From Boswellia sacra (taxonomy: Eukaryota; Streptophyta; Magnoliopsida; Sapindales; Burseraceae), in assembly GCA_013180625.2 (NCBI GenBank), contig SNVD02013640.1, positions 17,139-81,138 on the forward strand: 64,000 bases of DNA. Reading direction: 5' to 3'. This document shows positions 46,022 to 57,719 of the stretch, one piece after another. The notes beneath the pieces are model-generated. The model was not told the DNA's origin. It ran no database searches and was given only the letters and a program-made list of their open reading frames with translations. How positions within the stretch are numbered: position 1 is the first letter of the stretch; each line of letters begins with the position of its first letter. The position numbers were made by a program, and so were the translations under genes.

Positions 46022-47464
46022 CAACCTTCCTGTCTTTCACTTTCAACCTTTTCTTTGTTCGTGACTTGGGGTTTTGGGCTTAAACCCTAGCGCCAAGTTC
46101 CTACAGGCTCTGTTATTTGTTGTTTTCAAATTTTTTTATCCGTCATAGCCTATGTTCTTTCTTCTTGTTTTTAAATTTTTTATCTATATTATATATTTTT
46201 TAATATAATTTATATTTAATCTTAATTATATATTCTTTTTAAAATTCAAAATAATTCAATATCAACCACATATTTTTAAATTTAATTAAAAATAAAAATA
46301 ATAAATTCATAAAAGAATACACCGATAATTTTCTTCCACATTAGATCTCACCCATAAAAAAAAAAAAACTCATTTAGACGTCTTAATTAATAGGTATATT
46401 AATTATATAATTTCGTAACATTCTCATACCTTATTCAATACTTGGATACATATTTATCTAGCACCGACCTTTTTATTGTATCTATTCTTACAAATTATAT
46501 ATGTAAATTGGTGTACACCTTATAATTTAAATAAATAAATAAATAAATTTTAATTTTTAAATATATTAATTAACGTACATGACGTGTCAGTTATTCAATA
46601 AAATTACATGATTTATATAAATAAATTTATATAGATAATTTATGAAAGTAATATCATTCTATTTTTTAATATGATCTGTCATTATCTAGAGTCTAATAAA
46701 CCAATTAACAAGTTAAAATTCCCATTAGACAATAAAAAATATAACTAAAATTTAACCTATTTTTACAACATATATAAGAGTTTAGCTTTTTTTTTTTAAT
46801 ACAAAAATTATTATTTTATAAAAATAGAACCTCAATTTGCTTTTTATATATTTACAATATATGCTAAAGTTTTAGATGCATGAAAATGAAAAGTATATTG
46901 AATACTTAAAGTAAATCTTATATACAGTATCATTATTTATGACTCAATCTATATAGAGTAATTTAACATTTAAAACTGAAGTCATTTTTATAAAATTAGT
47001 ATCCCAATTCCCACCATCGACAAACCAAGTGAAATATGTTATTTTTAATAAAACCATAAAAATCGTACTCCGACTTTGACAATAAAGTAAAAGGAACAAG
47101 ATTCAAGAACTTGATTTGAGTTGAAGAGAAAAATAAATGTCTTTTTTTTTTTGGGGGGAATGCATTTTAATTGATATTATGGACCCAATTTTTTAAATTT
47201 ATGGTTCGTAATTCTTCCAAATTGGGTGATGGCCCACTAATACTCTGAAAATTGAGATTGGTTGGTGGTGTTCAAACATTTCCAGTGTATCTGCTTTCTT
47301 ATCCTGAAAGTCCCTTAGCTGAACAAGAGAAACTAGACACCACCACCACCACCACCACCACCACCACCAAACCAACCGACTCGTCTTGAGGCAGGGAAGA
47401 AACCGAAGCAGTGAACAATACAATACATACACACAAAACACAGAAAAAGCTTATTGGCTTAGAA
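46022..47464. promoter_or_regulatory. Shared intergenic region between divergent mtSSB and CYP26-2 genes
   Basis: 1.4 kb separate the two start codons. The mtSSB-proximal 100 bp are GC-balanced 5' UTR-like sequence; most of the rest is AT-rich. No specific operator or TATA box is assigned with confidence. It could serve as promoter for both genes. Confidence 0.5.
47338..47369. repeat. (CAC)n microsatellite upstream of CYP26-2
   Basis: A perfect CAC trinucleotide run of about 32 bases, 95 bp before the chosen start codon, probably in the 5' UTR or promoter. Confidence 0.95.
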
Positions 47465-48607
47465 ATGTTACAAAACCAAAAACTCTTGCATTCTTCCCCA
47501 CAAATCCTTCCTCCAACTCCAAAACCACCAGCAATCCTTCCTCCTCTTCCCACCCTCAAACACAGCTCCAAATTATCACGCCGAGACCTCACGGTTTCAG
47601 GCAACTCTTCTTTGCTTCTTCTTTGGGGCTCTCAGGTTCTGGAACCATTCATCCTGTCCAAGGCAAGAGCTGAAGAGGAGATGTCAAATGTGAACGTTAC
47701 TAGTCCTAACTGTTCCAACAGCAACAGGGTCCCCACAAAGCGAGCATTCCTTGATATATCAATTGATGGAGAACCCACTGGTCGCATAATCATCGGCCTG
47801 TATGGAGAGGATACTCCAGCAGGAGTCGCAAGGTTTACTAGTCTCGTGAGTGGAACTGCAGGCATTAGCTACAGGAGAAAAGAGTTCATCAAAATCACAC
47901 CAAACTATGTGCAGCATGGTGGGGTGAGATCATTTGGTGTGGATGCTGAGCTAGCAAAGAGAACAGGAAGCGACATGGCGGTAGATAATCTCGTACAAGA
48001 ATGGGAAAGAAACGATGTTAACTGTCCTGGGACTAAGAATTTGGCAGGAAGTGTCAGCATTGTTGTGCGAGATCCTTTGAAACCTCCTCCAAAGCTGAAG
48101 TTAGTTGCCCGGAAAGGCAAGCTGGAGATTGACCAGGAGGAGGCCGGTAAGGAAGTGAATGGAACAGAGTTTGTCATTGCCACAAAAGATTCGCCAGAAC
48201 TTGATGCCTCGGCTCTGGTTGTCGGAAAAGTTCTGGAAGGAATGGAAGTGGTGGAGAGGATCGGACAAGTGAAGACTGTGCAGGAGAATACAGGTTCTCC
48301 ATATTTCAGGTTAGTTTTTCAATCCTGTAACCTGAGTGTTTCCTTGAAAGTATACATTGTTCTAATGTGCACCAATTTAAGAAAATAATCAATAAGAAAT
48401 TTTTTTTTTTCAAATAGTTCAAGCTGAGGCCAAAAGTGTCCTTCAATTTCTCCCCTGGCTGACATTGATCATTAATTACAATCTCATAATTGTTTGGTAT
48501 GCAGGGTGGCAAAACTAATAGGAGACAAAAGGGCTGTTGTGGCAGAAAGGGGTTTCAATCGCCCCTATTCAAAGGTGTTGGTCACAAATTGTGGCTTGAT
48601 CGTATAA
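47465..48607 (+). CDS. CYP26-2: CYP26-2-like peptidyl-prolyl cis-trans isomerase, chloroplast thylakoid lumen, 2 exons
   Basis: Exons 47465-48309 and 48505-48607 give 315 aa; the intron is GT-AG (CAG|GTTAGT ... TGCAG|G). An in-frame ATG 54 bases upstream (47411) is a possible alternative start. The N-terminus is a serine/proline-rich transit peptide, then a twin-arginine thylakoid signal: RRDL at 39-42, a hydrophobic stretch (SSLLLLWGSQV) and a likely processing site after ARA at 67-69. The cyclophilin domain runs from ~92 (RAFLDISIDG, GLYGEDTPAGVARF) to the end (VTNCGLIV). Canonical catalytic Arg, Phe and Gln of FHRVIPxFMxQGG align with Lys133, Tyr138 and His141 (FIKITPNYVQHGG), so isomerase activity is doubtful. 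A long insert (about 185-225) separates core strands. The length fits Arabidopsis CYP26-2 (about 317 aa, from memory). Confidence 0.92.
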
Positions 48608-48969
48608 AACCGACTTGGACTCTTTCTTGTTCTTTCAGTTTTGTATTATGAGAGAACAATCGAGATGAATTCTATTGCCATTCTCCAAAACGACATTGTT
48701 ACAGTATTTTACAGTATAGCCCTCCACCAACCTGAAACTCTGAAACTCAAAACTCAACCCTGTTGCAAATGCATGGAAAATATTGCGCCAAAATTTTTTG
48801 CTTACAATAAGAGTGAGTAGATACAAAACTTACATGTTTAAATTGGGATACATGCATAAAAAAATATGTCTCCAAGGATATAAGCACCATAGAAGAGGGG
48901 GAGGGAATAAGGAGTCTCATCCCAGACATCTTGGAAACTCATTGACACCCTGTAAAACTAATAGGCCAA
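48608..48969. other. Short convergent 3' interval between CYP26-2 and the C3HC gene
   Basis: Only 362 bp separate the two stop codons, so their 3' UTRs and poly(A) sites must lie here and may overlap. No gene of its own is seen. Confidence 0.6.
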
Positions 48970-51900
48970 TCAATGCTTCATTCTTTTCGCAACTGGAGAC
49001 ATGAAAAGATTTCTAACTGAGGTGATGGGATCATCCACCTGCGAATTATGTCAAGCAAGATATAAATCATTTCTCAGATGAAAATACTAGAAAAACTAAT
49101 CACCAGCAACATATTCTACATGATATATAAATTCACATTGGACTTGTAAAAGTTGGTTTCATTGGGGAAACTCCACCATATTGGTAGAGGCTTATATAAC
49201 ATTATGAACAGAATTTAGGGCCAAAGGAGGATTAATCTCAAACCCCTTTGCAGATTCAGCTATATTGCCAATTTCCCATGGACCATTAATTACTGAAACT
49301 TAATGTTCACTGTGTTGCACTCCAAAAATTTCAAGTATCTCCAACCTTACCATGTCTAATACTAGAAGTAAGGGTACGATATACCTTAATCATTGAAGAA
49401 GATGGAGGAGAATTCGCCAGTGAAAGGGGAGAATGAGAATGCTCTTTCTCACGACATAAAGCAGATAGTGTTTGTTTCCATCCAGGTAATCCACTACCCA
49501 TTGATATAATCCAGGGGCAAAAATGTCTGTGTTGCCTAATTGGATCAAACTTCATTGAGTTATCTTCCAGTAATTGCTTATCCTTTCCTGGAAGACAGAC
49601 ACATGGTTAATGTAAACTCTCGTCACATGAGACCTAGTCTACCTAGCATGTGAACTAGTCAGCTTATGAATGACCAAATAAACCAGTTATCAAAATTTAA
49701 TGCAACTAGTTTTAAATAAAATATCCACACACACAGATGAAGGCTTGAAACCACAGGGCATGACTCATAATCATTAAATAAGAAAACAAGATTCCAGTTT
49801 AGGGTCCCTTCTTCTCAGTTTTAGAAAACAGAAAGATGATTTATCATGAATTATCTTGAAAACGAAAAAGACTTGCAAAAAGGAAAAGGTTGCGACTACA
49901 TTAGATTCACTAATTTAATGTTAATACATTAGTGAGCAACAAAGAGGTTTTTATTTTATTTTTATTTTAATTTGACAAAGAGCAGAGAGGCTTAGTACAA
50001 AGATCATAGTAAATATCCACAACATAAGATTGGAGTACATCTAAAAGACATTCACAAAAGTTGTAACATCATTCCCTCCAAGAAGCAAGACAACAGCCAC
50101 CAAAGAGGATTCAATGCAACTCATGTATATACAAACTCAAGACCAACTCGATTAGAAAAGTTCATCAAAGTAAAAGCAGATAGCAATTTTGCTTCAATTT
50201 TACAGAAAGAATTGCTAGGAAACAATCAAGACTATGTTTTACCTGTACTTCCAGCCACAACTGCAATTTCAGATGTCATCACCAGAGATCCATCATTTTT
50301 GCTATGCTCGCCATTTGCAACGGTTAAATTAGCCTCTGGTGTCATAATAGAAGAATCTCTAGTTTCAGATCTACCAAATTTCTCTACTGCCGTACCATCA
50401 TTTTCCATATTTTCAGGCAACAAAGTACTCTGATCACTCTGACTTCGGTCCAGCTCTACATTCTGTGCAGTTTCTTTGGAACACTGAGTACCAGCTTCAG
50501 AAAATGTGGCTTGCCTGATTACACTTGTTCCTTCCGCTGGCATATGATTGCTCTTCTCCTCTTCAAGAGCATCACATTTTTTATAAGTGTCTTGATCCAA
50601 ATCAAGAGAATATTCATCATTTGTAGAACTATCTGAGCCCTGATCGTGTCCTTTGTTCTTCAACAACCCCATGCTTTCTGTCTGAACAACTTGACCAGTA
50701 AGATTGTGTTCTATGCAAGCAATTCCCTCCTGAGGCAAATTTCTATTCTTGTATCCAGGTTGAATTTCTTCTCCGTTATCAAATAGACTATCTCTAAAAT
50801 CAGGATCATAAGAGAGCTTAGCCCTTAAAGCACGGCCAATAACGGGTAATGAAATTGTTGCTTTAAAATTCTGTTTTGTTGGTGGCGGACCCCCTGCAAT
50901 TGTCAGATTTAAATTTGATGATGTATCCTTATGTAAAGATGCACCATTTGAGACACTATTTACAACATTTTCCCTATTGTCAAGATGCTTTTCTTTGCCT
51001 ACAAAATGAGTTCCAGAATTGTTTTCACCATTTACTTCTGCATATCCAACAAATCTCATGATCTCTAGAGGATGCAGAACCAAAGAAAAAGCCCATAATC
51101 CAACACTAGCACCACAAAGCCTGCAATCCAGTACAACAGACTTATAAGTCTCACAGTTTTCGGTTGCCTCAACAATTTCGTTGCTACCAACAGAATGGTT
51201 GATGCTTGGGTTCTGTCCATTGACATCTTTGACAGAATGATTTCTAATGTCCTCACACTCAACCACATAAGGAAGTGTGCGTGGTTCCCATCCACATAAG
51301 CTTATAAGCTTTTGTGCCTGAAAATGGTTGACCACATCATTACTCATCATCAAGAATGCAGAAACACTGAACACTATCAATTACAACTGTCATCAACTAT
51401 CACTAATTTCACTCACTTTGACTGGTAAAAGCAAGCAAAAAATGGATTAAATGGCAATACATTGTTAAGGGTGAGTAAAAACCAAAGCCATAAGCACAGG
51501 TTATAAATAGAAGAAATGCCAAACTCACTCAAAAATAACTGAAAGATTTTTATCAAACCACAAGTAGAAAGAACATGAGGAGGATTCAGAACAAGATAAT
51601 GTTTTTCACTTAAGGCACAATAATTCCTTGAACATTAACAAGCGATGGAAGTCTAGCAGGCCTTTATCACCTAATCGAAATTACAAGAGAGGATCATCAG
51701 TGGATCAAGTGAAATATTGGACATCAGTAGATAGGCTACTGGAGGTATGATGACCAAGAAACAGTAAAAGGAACAAGAATGCAAAACCTCTAAGCCTCAA
51801 GGAAAGCAAAGTTTAAAAACAATTGGAAACCAAACATAAATTCAATATATGAAAGAGGTGGGAAGCAACAAGATAAAATGCATCAAAGTTCACGCAAAAC

Positions 51901-54107
51901 ATATTACCTTGAAATTAAAAAATAAAATAAAATTTAGACGTAGACAAGCACTCATATTTGCAAACTAGAATTAGAAAACCATTTGACTAAACAAGTATCA
52001 ACCTGATAATATAAGTTGGAAGAAACATCTTCAGAGTCATTGCCAAGGGTATCTATTTGAGAAACCTTTGCAGATTCATTGCCATTTTCAAGCATTGAAA
52101 ACTGTTCAAGAAACTCTTCTAGCTGAGGGCTTCTCATGTACTCAATGGCTGAAGATGAAATTACTGGAAGAGCTAATAGTTGTAAGAGTGCAGAACAACG
52201 TTCTCGAAACTTGTCAACTAAGAGTGGATGCGTTGTAGGAGGAAACTGGGCCAGTGTTTCATCACAGATATTGTCAATCCATGGGCAGAGTAATTTGTGT
52301 CCATTGTCCAGCTTTAAGCTAAACACTAGAGCCGCCTTCTCAACTGCGAGAACATGGGAAATAGTCCAATTTAGATAAAACAAGCCTAAAAGCTGCTTCT
52401 ATATTTACAAAACCGGTTTAATATCTTCAGTAAAGGAGAAATATTGCATGCCTTGCTGATGCGTCCAAGATGATGGAGTAGAAAAAAGAAGACGTGCTCC
52501 ACAAGATTCACAGGCTATGATATCTGCGTCCACATTGACCCAACCTCTCCTTGCACAATTTACAGCACTTACAACCTAAAACAAACCAACAGCAAAAGAG
52601 CATTCAAAAGTAGTCTTAGATTAAACCAAGAGATTCTCTTTTTCCACTTTAAGAAGGAGGAGAATCTTATACAGATACTTCAAAAAGCATCCATCAAAGC
52701 AGAACAAGAAAAATAAAAAACAAAACTAGTAAGAGAAATAATATTTGATTATCTATTCATTTATTCTCCATTGTCAACGCTTAATATAGGCTCTTAGTTG
52801 AAAATTTTGCTTTGCTATGCAGTCAAAGACAAACTAATCTATATAATTGCAAAGAATATTTAAAATTTAAGTATATATAAACAAATATAATATATCCTAT
52901 TCCAACACCAACAACGTGCATTAATACCATGTTGAATGATGACCAAGCACATAGAGACTTAAACAACAGGGAGAGAGGAAGTCTTATATGAACAAACATC
53001 CAAAACTCCATTGCACCTGCCCACTCCCCATTCCCCCTAGCCCAACCACAAACCCACACATGAATGCAAATGTGGGGGTTTAAAGAGAAAAAAAGAACAG
53101 CAAGAAACATACAATGACCAAAATGTGAACATAAATCATTATGATGATTTAATTATACTCTTTACTGAAAGCAAAAACCAGATATCAGCAATCTAGTGAA
53201 GGAGTATGATGCACTTAAAACCTTAGGCTTGGCAAACCATGTCATAGACTTGAATGTGGCTAGTCTCCTCATAAGATCTCGTCGGTCCCACGGTCTACAT
53301 AGAGGAGCTTGAGATGATCCAGGTTGCACCAAAGAATGCTGATATTTCTCCAGTGTATTCGCCATGGTTCTTGGTTCCACTAATGCTAATGCAGATTCTG
53401 GATTCAGCCGCTTTGTGCCTCTCATCAATTCCACCCCCGAACAACCACTATTTACATTTAATTAAAAAATAGTCATCACTAAACTCTGTATTCAACAATG
53501 ACATTAATCAATAATGATATTGTGGCAGTTGATATCACACGGTCCATTTAATCGAATTGCTATGCTACAATTCAAACTCTGTCACAACTTTAAAGGCAGA
53601 AAATTAATGATATAACATTTGTGCTTAATGAAAACAATAGCAAAGTAAGCGGTTACCAGAAGCAAGTATTTTCAGTAATGTTACTGGAATCAGCATCGCT
53701 AGAACATAATAGTAACACAACACTCCCCCCAATATAACCCTAATAAAACCTAAATCAATCTAAAACAAGAGATAAAACAGAAATGTCATTCATAAATAAA
53801 TACGTTCCAAAATCAATATTTTCAATCACTTTAGACGAATATTTAGAACAGCCAAGCGCAGTTTCTCATTCTCAGTAAAATAAACCAAAATAAATAACCT
53901 TGAATCATGGAAATTTGCTAACGTTTGCTACTGTTTTCCTCCGTTTTCTCGGGAACCAAATGCTGAAAGCTAAAAATGTAAAATATTAAAAATGAACCAA
54001 AAAAAATTACAAAAAAAAGAGCACCTGGAGGAGGCTGGAGAAGATTTAGGAGCGTGAAAAAGCTTATCCATGATGGAGTGGAACCTCTTCTCTGAATCCT
54101 GCGCCAT
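48970..54107 (-). CDS. C3HC zinc-finger protein, NIPA/Rsm1 family, 7 exons
   Basis: Exons 54025-54107, 53222-53447, 52452-52575, 52003-52343, 50243-51317, 49385-49587 and 48970-49038 give 2121 nt (706 aa). Intron 3 has a GC donor (CAAG|GCATGC); the others are GT-AG. NIPA-type proteins are nuclear; animal NIPA is an SCF E3 adaptor and a plant homologue (At1g48950) has been linked to DNA demethylation, as I recall. The first C3HC finger uses Cys110 or nearby, Cys125/Cys128 (CESCGARLLF), His160 and Cys164 (GHKLLCPW). A second, BIR-like half begins CGWEPRTLP (266), with CRLC at 323-326 and HRHFCPW at 636-642, as in Rsm1/NIPA C-terminal domains. Residues ~340-610 are acidic, Ser/Asn-rich and probably disordered. 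The C-terminus LFMSPVAKRMKH looks like a nuclear signal. Start chosen at MAQDSEKRFHSIMDKL, which opens the family's conserved N-terminus. Confidence 0.9.
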
Positions 54108-56031
54108 CGTTTGCTTATTCTCCAGGATTGTCTTTGGGCATCAATTTGATTTGATTTCCCTTCCGGGTTAGTTTCCAAAACGAAAACGTTAAACGCTCTC
54201 GGCCCTTTTCACTTTGCTCGCTGCGCTAGTACTAGTAGTGGGTCGGGTGTAAAATCGCGGATCGATCCAAATGGAGTTCCATTTTTGGTTCATTGGGTTG
54301 GATGCGTTCCGGCCCAGTCTCAAGCTCTACATATATTGGGGTGGCTGGGCTCCAATTAGTATTCAACAAGATTTTATTTGGAGAAAAAAAAAAAAAGTTT
54401 TGTTCAGCTTCCACTTATTAACTCATCGTTAAACCTTAATTTTAATTTAGAGTTGAGCTATTTGCATTCAGGATTTCGCTTTGACCACCCTTAGATTTCT
54501 TAAAATATAATTCTAAAATACCTATAAGATAATTTGCGAAAGAGGACAACTAGTATAATTAAAGTTATCAATATTACTTTGAACACCCATTTATTTAACT
54601 TAAACCGAAATTGTAATTCAACAAAAATTCATGAAAATTAACGTGATTTATCAAAATCATGGAGGAAAAAATCATTGTTCAAGAAGATTTCGGTGATAAA
54701 AAATATGTATTTCTAAGTTTTACTATTGGGTTATTTAGATTCTTTTATTTTTCACTCGAGTTATATTAACTTAGGCGATAATGAAATGAGTTGCCAAATT
54801 GTTAATTAATACAAATGGAGGTAACGTGGATTCAACTAATAATTCCAAACAATTTCATATTATTTTTTTAGGGTGGATCTTTGTGTTTTGCACAAAGTAA
54901 CACGAGTGAGCGGAAGCCCATTTCGGCTTTATTCAATTTACGTCTGACCTCCAATAAATTAGAAATTGAAAACTCGTCTGATCAACAAACTTGCAACACC
55001 TTTTCACTGTCTTGGATTTCATTACAGAACCGGTGGGTGCTTTCATGAGTGAACGATAGGGAATCTTCATCAAATATGCAGGTAAAGCTATAATATATCT
55101 TATGTGACGTTCTTGTTTGGTTAAGGAAGACGCACCATTTATTGTCTGGGTTTATAGAGCATAATTAAGTGAATAAAAAAAGAAGTTTTTATTAGGAGTA
55201 AATAAAAAAAAAAGAAGTTTTATTAGGATTATAAAAAGGACTAAATCGCCAGTACAATAGGTACTATATATATATTTTAATTATTTAATTGGATGTTTAG
55301 AGTAAAAAGGTGTTCAGAGCAAAGTTTTATGCAAATAGCTCCATCTTTCAATTTTTTTTTTAATTTTTAAAGTTTTATTTTTGATGAAATTACTATATTA
55401 GACAATTTTTTTTTTAAATATTTAACATTTAGTCATAAACCATAACTTCTCTTGAACAAATTGAACCCTAATTTCTTGTATATGATTTTAAATTCTTGAA
55501 TATCAAAATTGTCTTTTATGCCAAATTTATTAACAAATTAGAGAGATAATTTGTTCAAAAATTCTTTCTGGAGTTCCTTTTCAAATCATTTGACTTCTAA
55601 TTTAGTTTCCAGTAGCTTGGATCAGCCAGTCATATGATAGGTAACAATGGGCTCGTTAACAAACAACTGAACAAACAATAATATTTTCACTCTACAGATT
55701 ATTAAAATCTATTATCCGTAGCTCTGCACCCAAAGTCAATAAGGTCGGTAGGATGAATAATGAGGAGACAATAAAGGTTAATTTAGGTGTTAATTGAGAT
55801 TTATTCAAAAATAAAATTAATTTTCAATTTTTGATTGAATAAATTAGAAAATGGGGACCTGTGAGTTAAGTAGCGGGGTTAAATAAAATGACTCTTAGGA
55901 AAATTAAAAAAAAAAATAAATTTTTGGGCTATAAATAAATAAAACCATTTCAATTTTTACAACAAAAATGGACTCTCCTCTGAACTTTTTTACAAAATTA
56001 TCCCTCAACTCAAAATATTGGTTTAACTTAG
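54108..56031. other. Intergenic region upstream of the C3HC gene
   Basis: The first ~130 bp are GC-richer and probably the 5' UTR/core promoter of the minus-strand gene. At 54850-55090 a GC-balanced stretch resembles a plus-strand first exon ending ATGCAG|GTAAAGC at ~55075-55083, but no downstream coding exon was found. The rest is AT-rich with nothing recognised. Confidence 0.5.
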
Positions 56032-56040
56032 CTAAAGATT

Positions 56041-56370
56041 GGGGTCATACTACAGTACAATCATTGTATCATATAACCATTTGTAAAATTTTTGTAAATT
56101 TAGTGTAAAAGTTGTAAATCTTTGTATAAAAATTATAAATGTGAAAAAAAAAGTTGTGAATGAATAATTTTTCACATTTACGACTTTTATAAAGTCATTT
56201 ACAACTTTTACACTAATTTACAAAAACTTAAAAATAGTTATACAATTTTTCATTTACAACTTTTTTTTCATATTTACAATTTTTATACAAGAATTTACAA
56301 TTTTTACACTAAATTTACAAAAATTTTGAAAAATGATGCACCGGTACAACCGATGCACCGTAGCTAAAGC
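56041..56370. mobile_element. MULE-type MITE, 330 bp, hairpin-forming
   Basis: The exact 9-mer CTAAAGATT flanks it at 56032-56040 and 56371-56379 (possibly 10 bp, with a following G on both sides). The left end GGGGTCATACTACAGTACAA and the reverse-complemented right end GCTTTAGCTACGGTGCATCG are related. Farther in, AAAATTTTTGTAAATTTAGT on the left is matched by its exact complement on the right, and the inverted similarity continues (GTAAAAGTTGTAAAT against ATTTACAATTTTTAC), so almost the whole element can fold back. It has no coding capacity. Confidence 0.85.
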
Positions 56371-56542
56371 CTAAAGATTGAGAACCTTCAACTAGTTCAA
56401 TTAATAAATGGGACCCTCTTACAGATGAAACTTCAACAAATTACGTAGAAGTTTTTAAGTTAAATAGTCATTTATCACCTATTTATAAGTAAGACGTTAG
56501 TTTTCTCTTTTCTAGATACCAAGGCAAAACTAGGCTGTCAAG

Positions 56543-57711
56543 TAGGCATGTCAAAAGGGTCAGGCCGAGCACGAGTACGATACGATCTAATATAAAATCT
56601 TATAATACGAGTATGATACAAGTACGAATACTGTAGTGGTATGATACAGTATAAAATGAAGACTGGACTGGACTGGACTGAGTTTAAAAGTTTGACATGA
56701 TGTACTGTGTCATCATGAAGTACGATTGTATCGTGCCAAGCACGAATCACAGTAATCAAGAGTATGAACGAATGAATACGGTTACTTTTTTAATTCATTT
56801 AATAAAATAAGTCTATTTTGAGTTAAAAGCAATAAATAAATAAATAATTGGATTTACATGAATATATCAAGGGACCAAGTTACTGTATTGTAATGTTGTA
56901 GCAATTAAAAGTCCAAGAAAAATTCATTTTCTTTCCTTAATTTCTATTTATCTCTGATATCTTTTATAAATTCTTAGTTTACTTGGTCATACACTTCTAT
57001 TTCATTCCTTCCCATAAATCTCTATCTCTTTCTAATTTATCTCATAATTAAATGAACCTATTTTCAATCAAAAGAAATGATACATAATGAGTATTAGCTA
57101 TAATGATGGAACTCTATAATGTATTTATTTGAAGAATTGTACTTTTAGTTCAAATTATTAATAAAAAATTCATTTTTTAAGAGAAATTGACCAGTATATC
57201 TATATTTATTTAACTAAAATTTTAAGATTTTGACTTTGAACAAAGCAAATGAAATAATTCTTAATTCATAATAGTAATAAATAATAAAAATAGTTTGAAA
57301 TTGTTATTTATAAATTCTTTAAAAAAATTAGGTTATCAAACATTTCAATTTGATTTAAAGATAAGCCTATTTTTCTTAAAAGAGATGTATAAGGCTCTTA
57401 TATAAGGGGTAATCAGCCTCTATAAGATACACATGTGTCATTTTAATAAAAATATAAAAGTTAAAGATGAAAAAATTTTGTATGTATTTTTGACTCATTC
57501 AGGCCAAGTACGAAATGGCACAGTCCTTGGCACGACATGATCAATTTGACTTGTACCGTATTGACAATGCTGAGCCTCCAAATTTTTTTTAGTACGAGGC
57601 ACCGTACGACACGAAATACTATTTGTGCTGGGCTAAGTATCGTACGAATAGTGTTATAGGCTTAAAATTTTTGAATTGTGCCAGCGCGGTACGGTACGTT
57701 TTACATGTCTA
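56543..57711. mobile_element. Non-autonomous hAT-like element, 1.2 kb
   Basis: The left end TAGGCATGTCAAAAGGGTCA and the reverse-complemented right end TAGACATGTAAAACGTACCG are imperfect inverted repeats. Both are followed by CACGAGTACGATACG- or GTACCGTACCGCGC-type words that recur inside (57500-57690: GGCACGACATG, CGTACGACACG), a style known from plant hAT derivatives. The 8-mers CTGTCAAG (56535-56542) and TTGTAAAG (57712-57719) may be a decayed target duplication (6 of 8 match). No transposase. Confidence 0.65.
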
Positions 57712-57719
57712 TTGTAAAG

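Noticed and set aside
47199..47604. Minus-strand frames with poly-Trp or poly-Val
   Set aside because: They are translations of the CAC microsatellite opposite the 5' region of the cyclophilin gene.
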